Positions 59,681-64,000 of a DNA stretch of 64,000 nucleotides are shown in pieces (the stretch's first letter is position 1; the number at the start of each line of letters is the position of its first letter). The notes below the pieces were generated by a model. It saw nothing but the letters and a program-made list of their open reading frames with translations, had not been told where the DNA came from and did not search any database. Made by a program: the position numbers and the translations under genes. This DNA comes from Macrophomina tecta (Eukaryota > Ascomycota > Dothideomycetes > Botryosphaeriales > Botryosphaeriaceae), in assembly GCA_024180945.1 (NCBI GenBank), contig JAKSGN010000003.1:434001-498000 (forward strand), given 5' to 3'.

Positions 59681-60026
59681 CTAGAGTTTCTGCAGCACAG
59701 AAGGGCTCATCTTTGTCCCTTGCGGAAACTGCTCGCGAACGACCCGGAATTCCTCCCCATTCAAGCCAGCCATCAGATGTGCAACGCTCTCCCAGACTGC
59801 GTATTTGACCATAATGTCCGCGCCGCCGGTGCCGCGGTGGAGCTGCGCGGAGATGCAGCCAGGCTCCTTGAAGAGGATGTCGGCACATCTCTGCCAGACG
59901 GCAATGGCCTCCTCCAACTTGCCATCAGGAACGTGGAAGACGGAGGAGAACGACCGGGCCCGTGCGAGTGGCTTTCAGCTGGTCCTCGAAGGGAGTCGAA
60001 GGGTCTACGTTGATGTGAGTGACCAT
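59681..60026 (-). pseudogene. ABM-domain (antibiotic biosynthesis monooxygenase-like) gene with a frameshift
   Basis: From ATG 60026 the frame reads MVTHINVDPSTPFEDQLKAT and TGPVVLL, then runs into a stop (LRLPRS*). In the +1 shifted frame the protein continues exactly where it should: VFHVPDGKLEEAIAVW, CADILFKEPGCISAQLHRG, YAVWESVAHL and FPQGTKMSPSVLQKL, ending at 59681. The total, 346 nt, is one more than a multiple of three. This fits a one-base insertion or two-base loss near 59950, within the VVLxNVFHV strand. The family is a small dimeric ferredoxin-like fold, about 100-115 residues, including heme degraders and quinol or polyketide monooxygenases. There is no room for an intron at the break. 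It could be a true pseudogene or a sequencing or assembly error; both flanks look otherwise undamaged. Confidence 0.75.
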
Positions 60027-60706
60027 TGTGATTGAGTTCAGTTATAGATACGGATTGCGTTTGTGCGGGCCGGTTTTGAAGCAGAGAAAATTGATTGCTG
60101 GTGTGCAGTCCAAGGCGTGTCACGTATCGAACAATAGACACAGGGAAAGTGGAAATGAGAGGTCATCTTTGACCCTGTAAGTAATCACGGTGGTACTCGC
60201 AGCGTCACCTATACATTACGACTTCGCATAGTATTCAGTATGGGAAGTTTCTTGCTGCATGTGAGGCAACTGAGCGTTTTTTCTTGAAAACGCGGCGGCG
60301 CAAAGGCCGCTAGGCGTGAAATTTAAAGTTCTGTGGTCATATTACTATCGGTCGTGAACGGCGGCGATGAATCCCGGCATCATACCCCAAACGCCACCGA
60401 GTAATAAGCGCCTTGGATGGGGCAATGAATAAGATTTCGAATCCACGGCTTGGTATATGCACGGGAAACCGATAGCAAAAAGGAGATGGTTATGGAAATA
60501 GCCGGAGCCACGGCCGTTCCACCGAGCGCAGCGACCGATCCAGACAGCAAACGAAGGGCATGCATGCTTTTGGACGCATTCGAGGCAAATGCGAACGCAG
60601 GAGCACGGGCGCTGCCAAGCCCTCCTCGGAGCCTTCACGATTCACTTCCCATGACTCTATCTGACCTGGCTTGGAGCTACCATACCATCACCCTCCCACA
60701 GCAAAC
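60027..60706. other. Intergenic, about 0.7 kb
   Basis: It lies between the ABM start and the hydrolase stop, both on the minus strand. Nothing recognisable. Confidence 0.5.
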
Positions 60707-62270
60707 TTAATCAATAACCTCATCCCTCAGCGCCCAAATATTCTTCCATACCTCATCCATACGACTCCTCACGGCATCATGATACATGACATTCGTCACA
60801 AAGGGCTTACACCCCTTGATCTTCCGCGCCGTCTGCATACTGAAATCATAATCCACATACATATCCTCCATGTAGACAGCCGCGTAAGCCGGTACCTCAT
60901 TGCGGGCCAGCTGTTCCTCGTCGTAGAGGGCGGGCCAGTCGGAGGTCTGGGCAAGCAGCTCGCCGACCTTGGCAAGGGAGCGCAGCTCTGTGTAGTCGGC
61001 GAGCATCCAGGGGAAGACCATTTCTCCAGTGAAGTAGAGGGGCGAGTCGTCGGTCTTGTCCAGAGAGAAGGCGTCGAGCTTCTGTTGGATGCGGTGGGCG
61101 GACCAGTTGGCTGGTTTGCTGTAGAGGTAAATGAGGTGTCAGTCATGATCGGTCGTGTGGTGAGGCGGAAGAGGTTTACCCTTGGCAGTAGATCGGTTCG
61201 TGGAGGATAGCGTAGATTATATGGTCGTCGAAGGGCATGGTTTGCTCGATTAGGGATGTGGTTGGCCGAGTGAGGTGACCGAAGACGGCGAGGTCGTTGG
61301 AGCAGCGGAGGACGAGATCTGTAGCTCTGCCTTAGAAATTCGAAAGCGAGCTGGGTAGAGAGACGTACCATGGACCATGTCAATGCCGCCATGGAAGCCG
61401 AAGTTGATACCCAGCTGCATGAATCGCCTTGCCGACAGGCTTCCCTCACCAGACAGTCTCACGGTGCTATCTCCGAACCGCCTCAGGAGCTTAACGATGT
61501 CTTTGACCCTTGAAACATCCTCGGGATACTTCTGATAGTACGCCGCATTCCTCTGCGCCAACTTCTCGAACGTCCTCTCGTACACCTCATCCGGCTCGCT
61601 CACCAACGGCGGCAGCCCTCCAAAATAAAAGGCCTCCCTTAACCCCTCCGGATAAAACGACAGATACGTCGTGATACAGAACCCACCAAAGCTCTGCCCG
61701 GCCACACTCCACTTCCGCTTCTCCTCCGGCCACCCCTCCGTCAGCGCCATCCGCACCGCCTCCGCATCCCTGACAATTGAATCCGCTCTAAAAGACTTCA
61801 GATAATTCGCCTGCAGCTCCTCGTCCCCGCGCAGGCCCAGCGTGCTCGCCGAGACGGGCGAGCTGAGGCCGGTGCCGCGCTGATCGAGCATCAGCAGCTG
61901 GTAGCCGCGATCGAGGATCTGGTGCGTCCACGCGACGTCCTGGGGCGAGCGGCAGCCGAAGCCAGGCCCGCCCTGCAGGAAGACCATCCAGGGGAGCCGC
62001 TTCTTGGCGTCATCCTCAGCCGTGGTGGGGTCGGCGGGCTTCTCGGCTTTGCGGGCGGAGCGGGCAAAGAGACGAAGGGGCCGCGAGTCGGGCTTGTGCC
62101 AGTGGGTGGGGACCTCGAAAAAGTATTCGGTGACCTTGAGTTTGCCTGTAGGCAAGGGCTTTAGTGGAAGATGTTCGCGAGGGATGGGCTCATAGCTGAA
62201 GGAGGTTGAGGGTACCGGGGACGATGTGGGAGCGCTGCTCGATGATCTTGGCGGGAGAGATCTTGATCAT
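60707..62270 (-). CDS. Proline iminopeptidase-like alpha/beta hydrolase (family S33)
   Basis: Exons 62270-62216, 62145-61369, 61318-61180 and 61118-60707 encode 460 residues. The short first exon ends inside SHIVPGKLKVTEYFFEVP, the usual opening of fungal prolyl aminopeptidases. The oxyanion-hole motif FLQGGPGFGC (about 75-83) and MLDQRGTGLSSP follow. The nucleophile elbow is VAGQSFGGFC with Ser170, then a helical cap region (FEKLAQRNAAYYQKYP, RRFMQLGINFGFHGG). Near the C-terminus a VYMEDMYVDYDFS segment and NVMYH supply likely Asp and His of the triad. The enzyme removes N-terminal proline or related residues from peptides, probably in the cytosol. Introns are 70, 50 and 61 nt. The minus-strand frame would otherwise break at three points, and each junction restores family sequence. 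It diverges from the Kelch gene with 578 bp between starts. Confidence 0.92.
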
Positions 62271-62848
62271 GGTGGAGATCAGGTGAGGAGCAATTGACTT
62301 GGCAAAGCGATAGGACGGGTTCCGAACGGGCCGGGGATGCGTGATGTTGAATGTGGTTACGGCCTTGCAATGGCTCGCGTGTCGATCAATTGAACAGGCC
62401 GACTATGTCTCCAGCGGTCCGTGAGGGGCGATGAGGAGTTTGGAGAGGGGTGGAGGCGAGCGAGAGGCAGTCAGCTTAGCCTAAGCGGCTGGTGTCGCGA
62501 GAGGTGGGGTCGCCGTGTCGGAGATAGATCTGGCAGATCCCCGAAACGAGACCAGGGGCGGAGTGCCAAGAGCGGAGCGTGGGGCCGTCGGCGGACGCTA
62601 AAAATTTGGACGAGGCGGGGCAACTCGTTTCCACCACATCATCCCGCGCCTCCAATTCTACCTCTAATGCGCCGGGCTGCTGGTCGCAGCACTGTTTCGG
62701 ACCTCATTTGACGACGCAATCTCTTCCCCGCCACCCTGCTTTGATCTGAGTATTTGGCGTGTTGGAGTTCTGGAAAACTTTGCCGATTTCACGGTCCTCA
62801 CATCGCATCTACCAAGTTACTTGCGCCAATACGACCCTTGGGCCGGAC
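62271..62848. promoter_or_regulatory. Divergent promoter between the hydrolase and Kelch genes
   Basis: 578 bp between two opposed start codons, GC-rich with no obvious TATA box. Both promoters should lie here. Confidence 0.55.
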
Positions 62849-64000
62849 ATGGCCAAAAAGGACAAGGCGAAGAAGGCCGAGAAGAAGGCGCGAACGGCCC
62901 AGAAGCAGGAGAAGAAGGCCAGCAAGAAAGAGCAAAAGAACTCGAAGCGTGGCAAGGACGCCGACGATAGCGATGCCGAGGACGTCGACCTAGACGCCGT
63001 GCTGGCAGAATATGCCCGTCAACAGGAACAATTCCTCAAGGTCACCGAGACCGTTTCGGAGCCTCCAGCGCCGCGCGGCTCCGCGACCCTCATCGGCTCT
63101 CCCACCAACGACAACGAGCTCTTCCTCTTCGGTGGCGAGTACTTTAACGGCGCCCTCGCCCACTTCTTCAACGACCTCTTCGTCTACAACATCAACCGAG
63201 ACGAGTGGCGCAAGGTCACCTCCCCCAACACCCCGCTCCCGCGCTCCGGTCACGCCTGGACACGCGGCGGCAATGACAAGGCCATCTACCTCTTCGGCGG
63301 CGAGTTTTCCAGCCCGAAGCAGGGCACGTTCTACCATTATAACGACTTCTGGCGCCTCGAGCCCTCCACCCGCGAATGGACACGCCTCGAGAGCAAAGGT
63401 AAGGGCCCGCCCGCCCGCAGCGGCCACCGCATGACCTACTTCAAGAACTACATCATCCTCTTCGGCGGCTTCCAGGACACCAGCCAGCAGACAAAATACC
63501 TCAACGACGTCTGGATTTACGACACCGCCACCTTCCAGTGGCACGAGCCCAAGATGCCGCCCGCCGCCCAGAAGCCCGACCCGCGCTCCTCCTTCTCCTT
63601 CCTGCCCACCGACTCCGGCGCCGTGCTCTACGGCGGCTACTCGCGCGTCAAGCAGCTCTCCAAAAGCGGCGGGAATAGCAAATCCGGGCCCGCCTCCTCC
63701 CGCAACGTGCTCAAGCCCGTCGTGCACCAGGACACCTGGTTTTTGCGCATCGTCCCGCCCGCTGCCGACGCCCCCTCCCCGCTGCCAAAAGTCCACTGGG
63801 AGCGCCGCAAGAAGCCCGCCAATCCGCCCAACCCGCCGCGCGCGGGCGCGACCATGGCCTACCACAAGGGCCGCGGAATCTTGTTCGGCGGCGTGCACGA
63901 TGTCGAGGAGAGCGAGGAGGGCATCGACTCGGAGTTCTTCAACCAGCTCTTTGCCTGGAATGTCGACCGCAACCGCTACTTCCCGCTCACGCTGCGCAAG
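62849..64000 (+). CDS. Kelch-repeat protein (KLHDC4/KEL3-like), 5' part
   Basis: One uninterrupted frame of 384 codons from ATG 62849 to the window end, so the gene is cut at its 3' side. A very basic Lys-rich N-terminus (MAKKDKAKKAEKKA) is followed by an acidic stretch (DDSDAEDVDLDAVLAEY). Kelch beta-propeller blades then show double-glycine marks: LFLFGGEYF, IYLFGGEFSS, YIILFGGFQD, AVLYGGYSRV and GILFGGVHDV. Linkers of the W...PRSGH / W..DVWIYD type lie between them. The order and the Lys-rich start match the KLHDC4 group, yeast Kel3 included, whose members usually end in a DUF4110 domain; that part would lie beyond the window. The molecular role is poorly known. No intron is visible in the part seen. 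Confidence 0.92.
   Translation, partial: MAKKDKAKKAEKKARTAQKQEKKASKKEQKNSKRGKDADDSDAEDVDLDAVLAEYARQQEQFLKVTETVSEPPAPRGSATLIGSPTNDNELFLFGGEYFNGALAHFFNDLFVYNINRDEWRKVTSPNTPLPRSGHAWTRGGNDKAIYLFGGEFSSPKQGTFYHYNDFWRLEPSTREWTRLESKGKGPPARSGHRMTYFKNYIILFGGFQDTSQQTKYLNDVWIYDTATFQWHEPKMPPAAQKPDPRSSFSFLPTDSGAVLYGGYSRVKQLSKSGGNSKSGPASSRNVLKPVVHQDTWFLRIVPPAADAPSPLPKVHWERRKKPANPPNPPRAGATMAYHKGRGILFGGVHDVEESEEGIDSEFFNQLFAWNVDRNRYFPLTLRK

Noticed and set aside
62990..63898. 302-codon minus-strand open frame
   Set aside because: Antisense to the Kelch gene, whose repeated FGG blades identify the real strand.

Overview
This window is nuclear DNA of a filamentous ascomycete (Pezizomycotina), most likely a Dothideomycete-type genome. 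The genes carry short GT-AG introns, mostly 50-160 nt, with CTRAC-like branch sites. They stand alone rather than in operons, and include fungal families such as Zn2Cys6 and C2H2 regulators, a HET-domain gene relic, an NRPS-like reductase and a LaeA-like methyltransferase. No tRNA, rRNA, CRISPR array or bacterial gene was found. Exon boundaries were set by hand from splice signals and protein continuity, and every joined model gives a whole number of codons.

Layout. 0.4-12.9 kb is a gene-dense block: prenylcysteine oxidase-like (-), VPS4 (-), prefoldin subunit 6 (+), a TLD/OXR1 protein (+), a DszC-like acyl-CoA-dehydrogenase-fold flavoprotein (+) and a LaeA-like methyltransferase (+). 13-22.8 kb is a gene-poor, visibly more AT-rich segment. 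It holds a degraded HET gene, a small secreted six-cysteine protein, a short KRE9/KNH-domain secreted protein, a broken F-box/DUF6546-like fragment and transposon-like palindromes. At 22.8-26.2 kb lies a solitary NRPS-like A-T-R reductase.

26.2-46 kb is a long gene desert studded with A/T homopolymers. Only a three-finger C2H2 regulator (36.2-37.1 kb) and a 104-residue unknown Cys/His protein (40.3 kb) can be supported there. 46-64 kb is gene-dense again: an aldo-keto reductase and a Zn2Cys6 regulator diverging from a shared promoter, an FAD monooxygenase, a pyroglutamyl peptidase, an AAAP amino-acid transporter, a frameshifted ABM-domain gene, a proline-iminopeptidase-like hydrolase and the 5' part of a Kelch protein that runs off the window.

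How the genes fit together. Most are housekeeping: ESCRT disassembly (VPS4), tubulin/actin folding (prefoldin), oxidative-stress protection (TLD), prenylcysteine turnover, peptide and amino-acid salvage. Two parts look accessory. One is the 13-26 kb segment, with an incompatibility-gene relic, a candidate effector and a specialised-metabolism enzyme. The other is the reductase / Zn2Cys6 regulator / FAD-monooxygenase trio at 46-52.7 kb, which could be a small catabolic or metabolite module. The most useful sequence-level observations are a frame-preserving GC-AG intron in prefoldin, an in-frame intron inside a zinc finger, the frameshifted ABM gene, the HET relic, the six-cysteine secreted protein and the homopolymer-rich desert.
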